A stretch of 64,000 nt of DNA, from positions 151,438,556 through 151,502,555 of the forward strand of contig NC_073746.1 of assembly GCF_029784135.1 (NCBI RefSeq), read 5' to 3'. The notes beneath the pieces were generated by a model. That model made no database searches and had not been told where the DNA came from. It was given only the letters and a program-made list of their open reading frames with translations. The translations under genes were made by a program, and so were the position numbers. Of the stretch, positions 1 to 36,479 are shown piece after piece; position 1 is the stretch's first letter, and every line of letters starts with the position of its first letter. Origin of the DNA: Toxorhynchites rutilus septentrionalis. Its lineage: Eukaryota; Arthropoda; Insecta; Diptera; Culicidae.

Positions 1-1215
1 TAGTGTAATATTGGTCCGGATGATTGGAGACACGTACGAGTTATAGCTATCCAAACACCCGGAAAATCCGCGTTCAACTTCAATTCGTACCGCCCAATAG
101 CGATGCTGTCTTGTATGTGGAAATTGTTGGAGAAAATGATCTTGTTTCGACTTGATAGATGGGTTGAAACTGATGGCCTACCCTCAGATACACAATATGG
201 GTTTCGCAGGGGCAATGGGACGAATGATTGGCATGCGTTGTTTTCTTCATAAATTCTTGTATAAAAAGAGGGGCCTTTGATTCAGTTTCAATACAGGACC
301 TGTCAGATAAATTACACTCTCGGGGTCTACCACCGCTATTGAATAACATGTTATATAAGTTGTTTTGTAAGAATGTTTCTTAGGGAGATTTGGTAGTAAG
401 TCGGGTGTCCTACATGAGTTTCCCCGAACGCTCATGTTTGTGCCCCCTTTTGTACAACTTCTACGTAAGCGTCATTGACAATTGCCTTACATGAAATTGC
501 ATCCTAAGACAACTTGCAGATGATAGAGTGGAGTCTGTTGTAGATCAAAAGAATCTGACTTGCAAGGACCCTTACAACAGAGATGGTCGTGTTCTCAAGG
601 AAGCACATACCAGCAAAACCAAAGCTTCAACTTGCGGGTAAATCAATCGCTCATGTCATGTCATTCAAGTATCTTGGGGTCTGATTCGTATAATCCGTAT
701 AATCATCGGCACCTGGTGGGGAGCCCACCCCGAAGATCTTATAATGTTGTATCGAACAACTATTCTCTCAGTGATGGAGTATGGCAGTTTCTATTTTCAA
801 TTAGCTGCCAAAACACAGCTCATTAAACTCAAGCGAATTCAGTATCTTTGTCTCCGTATCGCGTTGGGATGTATGCGAGAAATTTTGAGCGCTGTTATGT
901 CATCACCTTTGTCTGGGTTCCTTCACATTGCTCAATTCGGGGCAATAAGAGGGCTGACTCATTAGCGAAGATAGGTGCGGTTGAAGGTTGACGCTATTTA
1001 TCAGCGTCAAATCGCCTTCAATAAATTTCAAGCTTTAGTCCGCTACTCTTTCGTTTCAATCTTGCCAGCAACAATCTCTGCGTTTTTGGCCAAGATTATC
1101 ACGACACCAAACACGTTGTTTGGTCGTGTGAGGTGTATTTTGTCGCCAGATCGAATTTAGAAAACTCCTTTCGCACCCGAGGAAGACCTTGATTACATGT
1201 CTCAAATACAGTAAT
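1..1215 (+). pseudogene. decayed copy of the I-type LINE, ORF2 remnant
   Basis: The segment aligns by eye with the intact element from about 10856 onward (the RT region GATGATTGGAGACA... and CGTACCGCCCAATAGCGATG). It carries many stops and several deletions, including one jump from about 11905 to 12540. The last recognisable match is the ORF2 end (CCTTGATTACATGTCTCAAA). It is cut by the left window edge. Confidence 0.85.
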
Positions 1216-1654
1216 CATTCGGTAACTGAACCAGAAAGTCTCCAGTTATCGACATTTCTAACTGGACTAGCATGTAAAACGTCAAATCAAATCGAGGGGA
1301 ACTTCAATGAATTGTTTGATTGGTGTTGATCTTGAAAAAAGATGAACAAATAATTCTCACTAGAAGTTTTCCATTGAGCGTGATAATAGGTATGATATAT
1401 AAATCGGGGAAAATAATTTTCTGTAATTTAATCAATGTTTTTGTCAAGCGAAAATAATTTCAATTTTTCTAACATCTCAAATTACATTCGAATGCCCCTC
1501 GCAGCAAATCATCAAATTGAATATGGCGCCAATTGTTTACGAAATTCTGCTTTTTAACTAGACCAAAGCCCAGTTAACGTTCGCCCAGTTAAAGAGCAGT
1601 CCAGTTAAACCGGGTTCAGTTATCGCATGATTACTGTGTATCGTGTTTAATTGT
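1216..1654. other. no gene seen
   Basis: AT-rich non-coding sequence between LINE remnants and a hAT-like element. No reading frame, repeat boundary or RNA gene could be supported. Confidence 0.5.
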
Positions 1655-3590
1655 CCAGTGTTGCCAGTACAGATTTATCTGAAAAGGTACAGCTTTTTTT
1701 GTTATTTTTGGTACAGATTCTGTACGGTACATGGTACATATTTTCGTCGAAAAGTACAGATTGGTACAAATTTTTTCCGTATGTGGAATTTATTACATTT
1801 GAACAAGCAATATTGCAATATAGAAATATCATAAAAGCATTCACAATGCAATAATTATTCAGTTTCATGAGGACGGAATTTCTTACAAGGATCGTCTGAA
1901 ATGATCCCTGTCGGACCGTGCGCCGTGATGATAGGGATTTCAAATTCCGTAATTCGCTTGATAAAAGTCGATTACCCTGATTAGTTGTCGTGAAACGTAC
2001 ATGTTGGCTTTGTGCGCTAGTTATGCATGTGAGAAAATTTCTGACTACCTTGAGCAATTATTGAGGGACATATATTAGGGTGCCAATGAATGTATGGGAA
2101 AAAATCGACCCTATAATTTCAAAAAGTTACCCTATACATGTTCACCACCTCGAAAAAACACCCTATGCCAAATTCCAGCTCAAACGAACTTACGGGAGAG
2201 TGGCGCGAAGCGGTTAAAGTTTGAGTTTTTTGAAAATCGAAAAATCACCCAAGCGGGAAGTAAAGGAAATCGGGGTTTTCAAAAATTTTCTTTGATGCCA
2301 AATGTCTTAAAATTGCATGAAATGTCGAGAGTGTCATGTGTCTCGTGTCTCGAAAAAAAATTTCTCCCACTCTCGCTTAAGTCCAATTGATCTGACATTT
2401 TACATAGGGTGTTTTTTCGAGGTGGTGAAAATTTTTTATGGGTTAACCCTTTTGAAATTCGAGATGACCATTTTCATTGGCACCCTAATACCTTTATTTC
2501 CAATAGCCCAAAAAGGACTAACGAATTTGAGGTAATGCAGCATGTTACGATTTTCAGAGATAATTTTGTTTTTCACACATTTAGTATGAATGTGACAAAA
2601 ATCAGCTAGTAGAATATTAACCCCAAAGATTCAATGACAAAACCTCGGTTGCTTATTTTGGAGTATATTTTGTACCAGATTAACAGATAGAATCGTTTGT
2701 TCCAGTCTGAAGAACCCGAATTCACGGTGCTACATGAAAAGCTGAAAGATTTTTAATTGATAATTTTTCACTAATATCTGCCATGAACCTTAAGTTGTTT
2801 CAATGTCCAATGCTATTAAATTTATAGATCATTTGAAAAGCGGTCAGATTTTTTAGGTTGGAATAGCATTAGAACAATGAACAGCGAGAGGCAGATAATT
2901 TTTAAGGACATTTGTCGCACTTTTTTTTCGTGGAACTGATCAAGCAAATGAGAAAAAGATTCGAATTTGATGATCCGACGCTCAAGGCCGCGGCAATGTT
3001 AAATCCCAGAAATTGGAATATACAAGATCTGCAGGGATCCCCATTAATTCCGTACAATAAAAATGAAATTACTCCGTGAGGAAATCACAGTTTCTGAAAA
3101 CGAGCGTTTGCAGGATTGGTGAACAAAAATTGGATGCCTAGAAAGGATTGACGGTTCGCATTTTTGGCGCTTCGTTGTCTTGTTTGTAACGTTCTCACTA
3201 CACCTTACTCCTCGGCAACTGTCGATCGATTTTTTCTGAATATAATTAGAACAAAAATAAGTATCGAAATTGGCTCAGCAGCGATACCATGAACGCTATT
3301 CTTGGATCAAAAAATTTTATTTAAAATCGTGGCGGAAGCTCGAAGATTTTAATAAATGATAGTATACAACCTAGATTCAGAAAAACTATGTATAAGCATT
3401 ATCAAACAAACAAATGACTTGCAAATGTGGTATTTGTAGTAAATAAATGACTATTTTTTCATGCTAATGAGATAGATTTTTCTCTACAACGGATATTTTC
3501 GATGGTACAGATTTTTGGAAGAAAAAGTACGGATGAGAAAGATTTTTTACCCCTCTGGAACAGATGAAAATGTGGCAACTACTCATATCC
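1655..3590 (+). mobile_element. hAT-like DNA transposon remnant
   Basis: The ends start GTTGCCAGTACAG and, on the other strand, GTTGCCACATTTTC, which may be degraded terminal repeats. At about 2935-3335 a broken plus-strand frame reads FDDPTLKAAAMLNP, then LTTPYSSATVDRFF and NIIRTK, with frameshifts. This resembles the hAT C-terminal dimerisation domain. The terminal region 3340-3575 recurs at 60150-60405. The interior was later invaded by a 417-bp MITE (2073-2489). Confidence 0.5.
2073..2489. mobile_element. MITE, TTAGGGTGCCAATG family, copy 1
   Basis: The element begins TTAGGGTGCCAATGAA and ends with the inverted counterpart TTCATTGGCACCCTAA. TA flanks both sides. A second copy with the same ends and interior lies at 24862-25219. 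Confidence 0.7.
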
Positions 3591-3735
3591 AACCTTTTCT
3601 TGCTTCGCAATAGGATAACAATAGAATAAGTTGAAATGTGAATGCACCATAGATATAAGAGTAGTTTTGAGAATTTAGTGCAATTATCGGCATTGTTACA
3701 ATCTCCTTATATTCCCTGCTTTTCCAGAAGAAAAT

Positions 3736-4361
3736 CGGCTTTATTCCAGTTTCCACTTCACAGTGAAAACGAAATGAAGTGTATCCGCGATGACAACGGT
3801 ACGGTGTCGACATCTGGATATGAAATTAGTTTTCCACTAAAACTTATCACTATAATATGAGGGGCTTAGAATGAAAGGGGTGTAAGTGATTTGATCGATT
3901 TCTCTACATCGACTCTCTCTTTGGGTCATAACTTAGCTGCAAATATATTCCCAGCTGTATTTACCAATGTGGAAAATAGGTCAGAACCTCATCTATCGGA
4001 TTCTATAGCAAACTTAAATTGGAAAGTTTTTGCAGTTGAGTTATCAACTAAATAAAAAGTTGATGAAGAGAAATCGATCAAGTCACTTACACCCCTTTCA
4101 TTCTAAGCCCCTCAATGATCATCAAATACAATTTTCGTAAGAGATTATTTTACCATATGAAGAAAACAAAGTTTTCAATTCAAATTGAATACTAATTTGA
4201 TACGGAGAAGTTAATTTTCATTCATAATTTCGATTTGAAAGGCGTTCATTCTGCCTGGAAACCCATTATTATCTTTGACGCTTCACTAACTCGTAAAACT
4301 TAGTTCAATGGCGTGCCGCACATTTCGTTTTCACCGTGAAGTGGAAATGGGAAAAAACCCG
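3736..4361. mobile_element. MITE with CGGSTTT...CCACTTCAC ends
   Basis: The left end CGGCTTTATTCCAGTTTCCA and the inverted right end CGGGTTTTTTCCCATTTCCA form terminal repeats, followed by CTTCAC. It is flanked by an AAT duplication (3733-3735 and 4362-4364) and sits inside a LINE 3' UTR. Relatives lie at 52024-52420, 57507-57890 and 59280-59336. Its interior holds another MITE at 3859-4113. Confidence 0.75.
3859..4113. mobile_element. short MITE with near-perfect terminal inverted repeats, nested
   Basis: The ends GAGGGGCTTAGAATGAAAGG and their inverted copy extend for about 45 bp with one or two mismatches, around a roughly 160-bp core. The element lies inside the MITE at 3736-4361, interrupting sequence that is continuous in the copy at 52270-52330. 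Confidence 0.8.
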
Positions 4362-4551
4362 AATATGTCATCCTTCTAAATTCAAGTCGACCGGTAATCT
4401 GTTTCCTTCCTTAATACCCATAGAATTGAAGGAAAATATTGATACAAAAATATAGTAAAGGGTTCGGTTTGATTTTCCGAAACTGAGGCAGAATTGATAT
4501 ATGGAAGTAGAGCAACAAAATTAGTTATTTTTATCGTAAAAATAATCTTAC

Positions 4552-29083
<24,532 letters not shown>

Positions 29084-29110
29084 TTTTACTGATTGTTACC
29101 GTTCCGTTAT
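29084..29110 (-). other. ACLY: ACLY 5' UTR segment with splice acceptor
   Basis: On the minus strand TTTCTTTCTTCCGCAG ends at 29111 and is followed by 27 nt of leader up to the ATG. The strong pyrimidine tract and CAG show that the 5' UTR is spliced, so at least one non-coding exon and the promoter lie at higher coordinates. Confidence 0.7.
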
Positions 29111-30520
29111 CTGCGGAAGAAAGAAATACAAAATTGATTAGATAGAACGGCAACATGTATTGAACTATGCAAATCGAAATTCCTCCAGAATTCATCTCGA
29201 ACACAAATTGACAACGACAAACACAATCCTATCAAAAGTATTCAAAATCTCAAATGACGTAAAAATCATCATTCGCTAGCCGGGTGAATGATGCATAACT
29301 TTGACGGCGGTCAAATAGGTACACAACAGAACCGGTTTATCATCTACTGGTAAGTATCCGGGTTTCGCAACAGCGTGAAAGAAAGTCGCGTGTTTGAATG
29401 CGCTAAAACCGGATGGTGAATTTCATGTCATCTACAGAATAATATTTCCGATTCACCATCTTTCATGTTAAATACAGTTATGGAAGCATGTTCATTCTAA
29501 AGGAAAGATACGACAGATCAGTTTCGAATAGGGGAATTGAATCAGAGTATCAAGGTGGCAGAAATATGATAAGTGTTGTTGGCCAAGCATTCCAGACTGA
29601 ATTAAATTAGATCACGGATAGGTCTACATGAATAATTATTCATATTTTCTATTCTCCATATTTCAACTGTATACCGAAAATATAGAACAATTTCACATAA
29701 TTTATCAACAATATCGAATGTGAGAACTTTCGAAAGATGAGATACATTCCGACGGAGAAAGAAAAAAAGATGAATGACCGAAGGGTCATTTTGAATGAAT
29801 TTAAATCTACTAACTAATCAGAATTGCTCGGAGTTTGATTTGAATGTAAACTTAGTAAAATAAAGTCAACTGAGTAACCAAATGTGTTTTTCCTAGAAAA
29901 ACCAAGAATTTTATTCAATAATTGATAAACAATAAATAACGGAGCTTTCTCAGAATCGGATTGCTTGCAAACAAAACATTTTATTTGAAAATCGAATCGA
30001 AAATAACTCAAATTGTCTAAGACATAACATATATTTTATCCTTTTTTTTTTTCCATGATATGATATTCAATTTTAGTTTGTAAAACCATTTTTTTTTCAT
30101 CACCTGCGGAATGCATCTCCCTATGATTTTTTGCTTATAATTTCTTGATGACTTACGAAACTTTTACTTTAATCAATTTGACACTTCCTTGGGTCTTTTG
30201 CATTATATAAATTTAAAATTTTCCAATATTTAATTAGTTAAAAGTTGTTTGCTAGCGTTGAAATGAGAGCTTAATTTTATTTTTAATTTGTTCAGTGCTC
30301 TCCTGCTCGACGAGGTTTATTATATACGACTGCAAATCAGTCGCGCGAGAATCGAAATATATATCAGAAATAACCTCTATCATTACAGAAAAAAAAACAG
30401 ATGTGAGAAAAATTCAAAGACAGTCATATTTTGTCTTCGCTTGCAATCAAACATTCTATCATAAAATCGAAAATGATGGTTCTTGATTCTGGAAAAACCA
30501 ACATTCAATTCGTATCGTAT
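29111..30520. other. ACLY upstream intron, no feature seen
   Basis: AT-rich sequence with no supported coding or repeat feature apart from simple A/T runs. Confidence 0.4.
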
Positions 30521-31335
30521 TAAAGGGTGTCCCACATCAAATTGCATCACGGAAAACTGTTGTAGAAAATTACCTAGTTGATCGACCCTTTTGAAACTTT
30601 CAGACAATAAAAAATAACCCATCAGTAAGCTTTTGGCATATTTATTTCATTCAACTTCAATACCATAACCTTATGCTCGCACCTTACGCTTAACTTCACT
30701 CATAAGGATCTGGCGCAGCTTGTTCTGTTCGGAAACTCACTTTTTCTTCATTTTTTCCTCAGATTTAACCTCCTTCCTTCCGTAGTGTCTGCTTCATAAT
30801 AGTCCAGTATTTTTCGATGGGCCTTAGTTCCGATGCGACGATGGTTCATGTTCTTGGGTACGAAAGCGTTGCCTTCGTACCACTCCAGGACATCCTTTGA
30901 ATAGTGGCAAGAAGCTAGATCCACCCATAACATCGTAGGGTTCTCGTTGCCGGAAGTCCATCTTGACGTAAGTCTTACAATCCATGATGAGACAATGAGG
31001 CTTCGTCAGCATCTGGTCAATCAGTTTCCGGGCCCGAGACTTTCCCACCCCACCGTATTTTGCCGTTCGTCACGATTTGGAGCCTTCTGCACTTCGTACG
31101 TATACAGCCCCTCCCGATCCTTGACTCTCTGAACGAAAGACTCGGACAGATTCAACCTTTGGCACATCCTTGACCGAAGCAATGGGATTCCACTTGATCA
31201 CTTTCACGACACCCTTGTGAACCTGATCACTAATAGAACATCCATTCTGACCGCATTTCTCCTTCCGTTCGATGCTCAGAGCTTGCTTTTCAGATGCTTT
31301 TTTGCATGATGCAATTTGATGTGGGACACTCTTTA
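30521..31335 (-). mobile_element. DD37E Tc1/mariner element, internally deleted
   Basis: Terminal inverted repeats TAAAGGGTGTCCCACATCAA and TAAAGAGTGTCCCACATCAA (about 29 bp, starting with the TA target) bound 815 bp. Minus-strand fragments read LTKPHCLIMDCKTYVKMDF (first catalytic Asp), WVDLASCHYSKDVLEWYEGN (second Asp), FVPKNMN and HRKILDYYE. This fits ITmD37E-type transposases of mosquitoes. The middle is deleted and frameshifted, so it cannot encode a working enzyme. Confidence 0.82.
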
Positions 31336-31708
31336 CGCGTTGGACATGGTTGCAACGGCTTAAGAAATATTTTTGGAACGACATCAAAAAAATTCTATTG
31401 GAGTTGGAGATCGTCCATACACGGAAGTTGTTTCACAGATTATAACCAAAGTTTTTATGGTCTGTAAATTAAAGTTGTGTGAAATGTTTGACACCTACAA
31501 GGTATACGAAAACAGAGTAGGTACAATTTCACAAATATGTATGGGCTGAATAGTCCTGCGATTTTTCAACATATGGCGCCACTAAAAATGAATAAGATTT
31601 TCGAGAGGCTCATTTGTTACTAGCTCATGTGTGACGTTTCATGACATTTCGTTTATTTGTTCACAAAATACAGTTGTTTAAGTCATTTCCTGAGAATTCG
31701 TATAGAAA

Positions 31709-31789
31709 ATGGAAAAAGGGGAATATCGTATTTTGACCACATTGCTTTTATAAAGGAAAAACTCCTGAACAATCAATGCAGTTGACGAA
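31709..31789 (+). pseudogene. mariner transposase, 5' part (left of CR1 insertion)
   Basis: ATG 31709 encodes MEKGEYRIL and, after a one-base shift, HCFYKGKTPEQSMQLTK. This is the start of an animal mariner transposase. It is cut at about 31789 by a CR1-type LINE, and the protein resumes at about 33632. Confidence 0.75.
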
Positions 31790-33630
31790 ATGTTTATTTA
31801 TTTATTTATCACCGTCTTCGCCCTAGCCGTACAGACTGAAAATATTACTTTACTTAAACTACTTAAATTATACAATATTCCTAATCCTTCTTTGAAACGA
31901 GCTTTCGGACAGATTCATATCGAACTCATCACTCACATTATTGAATGCACGAAGACACGAGTCGAACGGATTGTTGTAACCATAATTGGTCCTGTGACGG
32001 AGAAGTGCCAAAACCGAAGAACTCCGGAAATGACGCGGTGGAACGCAGAATGGGATTTGTTCCAAAAGTTCAGAGCAGTCAATGTAGCCTCGTAGCATGT
32101 CAAAGACGAATAAGCGCTGCATGTACCCCCTTCTGCTAGATTTCGTCCCCAGGTCGATCAGCTGACAACGGTCGGAGTATGGAGGAAGGTTAACAGGGTC
32201 ATTCCATGGAAGATGACGTAGTGCAAACCGTATGAACTTCCTCTGTATGCGTTCAATGATGATTATTTGCGATGTGTGATACGGGCACCAGATAGGGACA
32301 GCATACTCCAGATATACAGCGCACCAAAGAACAGTATATTGTCTTTAATGCGTGAACATCGGTGAAATCGGAAGCGTGTCGACGGATAAATCCAACAACA
32401 GAAAAAGCTTTGGCGGCCATGATTCCTATGTGTTCGTTGAACCTGAGTTTAGCGTCGATGGTCACTCCTAGATCGCAGATGGATTTGACTCAATCAAGCG
32501 GTTTTCCTTCCATGGAATACTCGTGGTAGGCAGGGTTACAACGTCGACTGAAGGTGATAATCTTGCATTTGTTGTTATTTACACGCATACCGTTATCGCC
32601 ACACCATATCAGCACAGGGTTTATATCGTCTTGCAAGGCGGCATGATCCAGAGGCGAGGTAATACTCCGATAGAATTTGAGATCGTCGGCAAAAGAAAGC
32701 TTAAACGAAGAGAGCAATGAAGACAAATCATTTATGAAGAGATTGAAGATCAGCGGGCCGAGAACGCTAACCTGAGGTACGCCAGACGTAATATTGAATG
32801 GTCTAGATTGTGAAGAGTTAACCACCACATAAGCGGAACGATCCGATAAGTATGACCACAGCCACTCCATAAACCGATCGGGAAATCCCATGTATTTCAT
32901 CTTGCTGATTATAAGGATATGCGGAACAGTGTCGAATGCCTTCGCAAAATCGATGTACACCGAGTCTACTTGCCGCCTGATTTCTATTTCACGAGATACA
33001 GCGGTGACGTAACACATCAGATTAGTTGTAGTAGACCGAAGCTTCATGAAGCCATGCTGGGTATCAGAGATGATTGGAGCTGACACGTTGTACAATGCCT
33101 TATGCACTTTTCGCTTTTCGAAGACCTTGTTCAGACAGCTCAGTATTGATATGCCACGATAGTTGCTGACATAAATGCAGTTTCCGGATTTATGGATCGG
33201 AACAATAGAGGCGCGTTTCCATGCAGCCGGAAACGTTCGGTCGCGCAGTGAACGGTTGAGTATGAATGCGATGGGCGTCGCCAAGGTGGAAGAGCAGTTC
33301 TTAAGAAGTAAGGGAGGTATTCCATCGGCACTCGATATTTTCTTGGTGTCAAGTTCTTCAAAACATTTCTTCACGTCTTCAATGGTGAATTGCAAAACTG
33401 GGAATGGGATATCATACGATGGAATGTTAGTAAAGCAATTGCGACGACTAACGGGCGACACTTTGCTGAACACACTCTCAAAAAATGCAGCAAAAAGTTC
33501 CGCTGCTTCTGCATTTGAGCTTGCATGAGATTCTGCATATTTAACATGGTATGGAATACGAGTGAATGATCTTCGTTTTTTCACAAAGTCCCAGAAGAGC
33601 GAAGGATCCGAAGCGAAGAACCACTCCACT
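31790..33630 (-). mobile_element. CR1-type LINE, 5'-truncated, inserted in a mariner
   Basis: The minus strand carries a 379-residue frame with reverse transcriptase motifs: SADGIPPLLLKN, VYIDFAKAFDTV, SGVPQVSVLGPL (Val replacing the usual Gly) and FADDLKFY. It continues in other frames as DLGVTIDAKLRFNEH and SRRGYMQRLFVFDMLRG. The 3' end at 31790 has a short (AAAT)n run, as expected of CR1-like elements. The endonuclease part is absent (5' truncation). Confidence 0.87.
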
Positions 33631-33631
33631 C

Positions 33632-34075
33632 CTGCTCCTTCTAGAACAACAGTTTATCGGTGGTTTAGTGGATTTAAAATCAGCCGTACAAGCACCGCAG
33701 ATGCACCTCGCTCTGGAAGGCCAATAGAGGTTACGAATTCAGAAATCGTAAAATAAGTTCTCGTTCAAAACGAGTCGATTTGAACGATCGTCAAGTGAAG
33801 TTGCGCGAGTTAGCTGAGGCCGTAGCCATTTCAAAAGAACGAGTGGGATACATTTTGCACGTCCTTTTGGACATGAAAAAGCTCTCCGCGCGATGGGTGC
33901 CGCGTTTGCTGACCGTCGACCAAAAACAGCGGCGCGTTGATGATTCAACAGCCGGTTTGGCGTTGTTCAAGCGTAATCGAGTGGACTTCTTTCGACGTTT
34001 TGTGACAATGGATGAAACGTGGATCCATTACCACACTCCTATGTTCAATAGGCAGTCTACAGCATTGCCCTGAGG
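33632..34075 (+). pseudogene. mariner transposase, 3' part (right of CR1 insertion)
   Basis: The frame reads APSRTTVYRWFSGFKI, then DAPRSGRPIEV, VGYILHVLLDMKKLSARWVP and FVTMDETWIHYHTP (first catalytic Asp). It ends soon after, so the second half of the transposase is missing. It continues the fragment at 31709-31789. Confidence 0.8.
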
Positions 34076-34368
34076 CATATGTCAAAGACTTAGACGTTCT
34101 ACAGAAAGAAAATCGAAATGTTGGAAACTGGCTATACCAAGTGTATTATTTTTTTTTCAAATGATGATGGTCCCACCTCATTCCCCTACAGAGGTTTGAG
34201 CGGGACGAGTTATCTTATTGATAATTATTATATTACGGTATTTATATTTTTCATTAACTAACCAGTATGTAAATTGAAATTGAAAGGAAAACGGACTGGT
34301 TATCTCGCAGACATAGATTACTAATCGAAAGAACAATATAAGCCATTATCTGATCGTATTTATTCCAT

Positions 34369-34782
34369 GGCATGTCGAGAGAATTTCCAACCCGGGAAGA
34401 CCCTAGACCGATCGGGAATTGAACCCAATACCTATGTCAGTATTAGCCACAAATTTACAAGGGAATTCCCACTTTATCAGATCCCCGGCCACGATTCTAT
34501 CGTTTCCGAGTTCAAGCAGCTGAGCAAACCCAAGCCTAATTCTAGCCGATACTTCAGGCCCACTACTTATCCCAAGGCATGTCAAGAAAGTTTCCAACCC
34601 GAAAAAATCCTTGACCGATCAGGAATTGAACCCAATACCTATGTCAGTATTAGCCTTGAATTTACAAAGGAATTCCTGCTTCACTGGATACCCGAAAACG
34701 GTCTGTTAATCGTTTTCGAGACCAGATAGCTGAGCAAACCTAAGCCTAATTCCAGCCGATACTTCAGGTCCTACATTCAACA
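34369..34782. repeat. two tandem copies of a 207-bp tRNA-like unit
   Basis: GGCATGTC begins at 34369 and again at 34576. Each unit carries the minus-strand B-box-like TGGGTTCAATTCC and ends AGCCGATACTTCAGG. A spurious open frame shows the same repeat as IEPNTYVSIS twice. This is probably a tandemly duplicated SINE-like unit. Confidence 0.7.
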
Positions 34783-35266
34783 TGGAGTATAAACGTATCA
34801 ACCTGAAGTCTGCAATGAGATCCGCCACAACACAGAAAAATCTCGTTATAATTATCTGTTTAAAAGATGAATTTACGAGTATTCCAGTTGAGCTATCCCT
34901 AGCTTCAATCCGGTTTCCACATTAAACCCGTTGGAACGTTTTTATCTGATTCGAGAAAAATTTGTTCATGTTCAATCTCATGCTTCTCTATGTGTGTAAA
35001 CGCGCGCGGGCTCAAACTATTGTTTAAAATTAAATTTGTATGTACGACTAAAGAAAAAAAAATACGACTTAAGTTCCGCAAACAATTAACATACCATCAT
35101 CATCATAGTCATAAGTTAAGAAACACAAATATCCGTTATAACTTCGTTATCTTACATGCTAACATTGATTAACATTGATTCTATACTGGGTTACAAATCC
35201 AAATCATGCTTCAAAAACTCTTTACAAATACTACGGAACCTTCGAAGATTTGTTGCTGTCTTTGCT

Positions 35267-36060
35267 TCATTTGGTAATGTATTGTAAAGTCGATATCCTC
35301 TGTAAAAAAGCGAATTTTGGGTACAAGACAATCGGCGTTATTTTACACTGCAAAACAGATTCCAACTTGCGTTTCGAATAGTTATTCCAACTCTTATATA
35401 ACTTTTTCTTCGTTTCGGTAAAGTTGAAAAAGTCATCAGATAAGCTAGATAACATACCGATTGTTTCATGATCGGAAATTTTGCTGTCATGAAGAATCTC
35501 GATAACACCGTCGTCAAAATTAGTAAAAACTAAATCAATAGTCGTCGAAGTTGTTCTTGTTATCCTGGTGTGATCATTTATTCGTTGTTTGAATCCAGCA
35601 GCTTGGGTGATTGCCTTTAATTCATGAGACTTCCTTGTTCGACCCAGTCAATATGAAAGTCACCAGTAATAATGATTCTTTTTTGTTCATGATTTTGCAT
35701 GTGTTGTAACCACACATCTTCCAGAAATTCTAGAAAGTCTTTATGGCTACTACTAGGCGAATGATATATTCCAGATATTTTAGAACTTCTGACTTCTACA
35801 GCTAGAAACCAATTGTCCCTGTATGTATTATTGTATATTTCTTTAAAATTCAAAATGTTCGAAATGAACATAGATACACCTCCTGTATGCACACACCTCG
35901 ATCCTGTATGCACAGACCTCGACCTCGTATTGCCCTCGAAGGAAACTATGTTGAGAAATAAACATAGCTTTGCTCAAAAAACGATTGTTTTTATTAAAAT
36001 TCCGGGATTTTTTAGCCCGTGTAGTATATCGGGACTTTGTTCGAAATTGATGCCACATTT
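35267..36060 (-). pseudogene. CR1-type LINE endonuclease fragment
   Basis: The minus strand, with frameshifts, reads GGVSMFISN, YRDNWFLAVEV, FLEFLEDVWLQHMQ, IIITGDFHIDW and DLVFTNFDDG followed by SDHETI. These are motifs of the APE-type endonuclease. It is not contiguous with the RT copy at 31790-33630, because that copy is 5' truncated inside a mariner. Confidence 0.72.
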
Positions 36061-36208
36061 GTTTCGAAATCGATCAAAAAAACGACGCATCAACGATACA
36101 GAATGATGCTGTGAGTTGTTTCAATGCATTGAATGTCACAATGAAGTGAATATAAGCTATTTATAATATAATTATAATAGTAATATAATAGTAATATTTA
36201 TAATATAA

Positions 36209-36470
36209 TTATAATAGTAATATAATAGTAATATTTAAAAAAAACAATAATTTCTCTTTAACACAAGATAATTTATTACAAAACAGCTCATAAACATGAT
36301 TCTTACATAAATAAACATAAGGTATGATCATTAAAATGCTCATAAATGCTCTGAAAATCTCAGAAGATTCTAAAAAGATTTTCTGCCGGGCTGTTTCCCT
36401 TTCAAGAACTCCTAAATAGTTTGACTTGTACGTCGGGCCCAAAAAGGTTGAAATTTGGTAATTTGAATCT
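36209..36470 (-). pseudogene. hAT-like transposase remnant
   Basis: The minus strand reads LGPTYKSNYLGVLERETA, parallel to FLDPRIKSDYLRVLETET at 46111-46215. Such FLDPR segments occur in hAT transposases. The GAATATTCGGCTATCCG motif at about 36822-36838 may be this element's other end. The assignment is tentative. Confidence 0.35.
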
Positions 36471-36479
36471 GTTCATACG

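Larger units (their letters stand above)
3596..4497 (+). mobile_element. I-type LINE 3' UTR fragment, split by a MITE
   Basis: The pieces 3596-3735 and 4362-4497 match consecutive parts of the intact element's 3' UTR (about 13190-13325 and 13322-13460; for example GAAGAAAAT followed by AATATGTCA). They are interrupted by the MITE at 3736-4361. The copy is 5' truncated and diverged. Confidence 0.75.

Noticed and set aside
1..4550. Remaining ACLY C-terminal exon
   Set aside because: I looked on the minus strand for the GIGHRVKS segment and did not find it; the region is filled with mobile elements.
34367..34729. 120-residue protein with an internal repeat
   Set aside because: The repeat is at DNA level (207-bp tandem unit with B-box-like motifs); there is no coding signature.
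31790..36060. One CR1-type LINE with endonuclease and RT joined
   Set aside because: The order fits, but the RT copy ends inside a mariner that resumes immediately, so the endonuclease fragment is a separate insertion.
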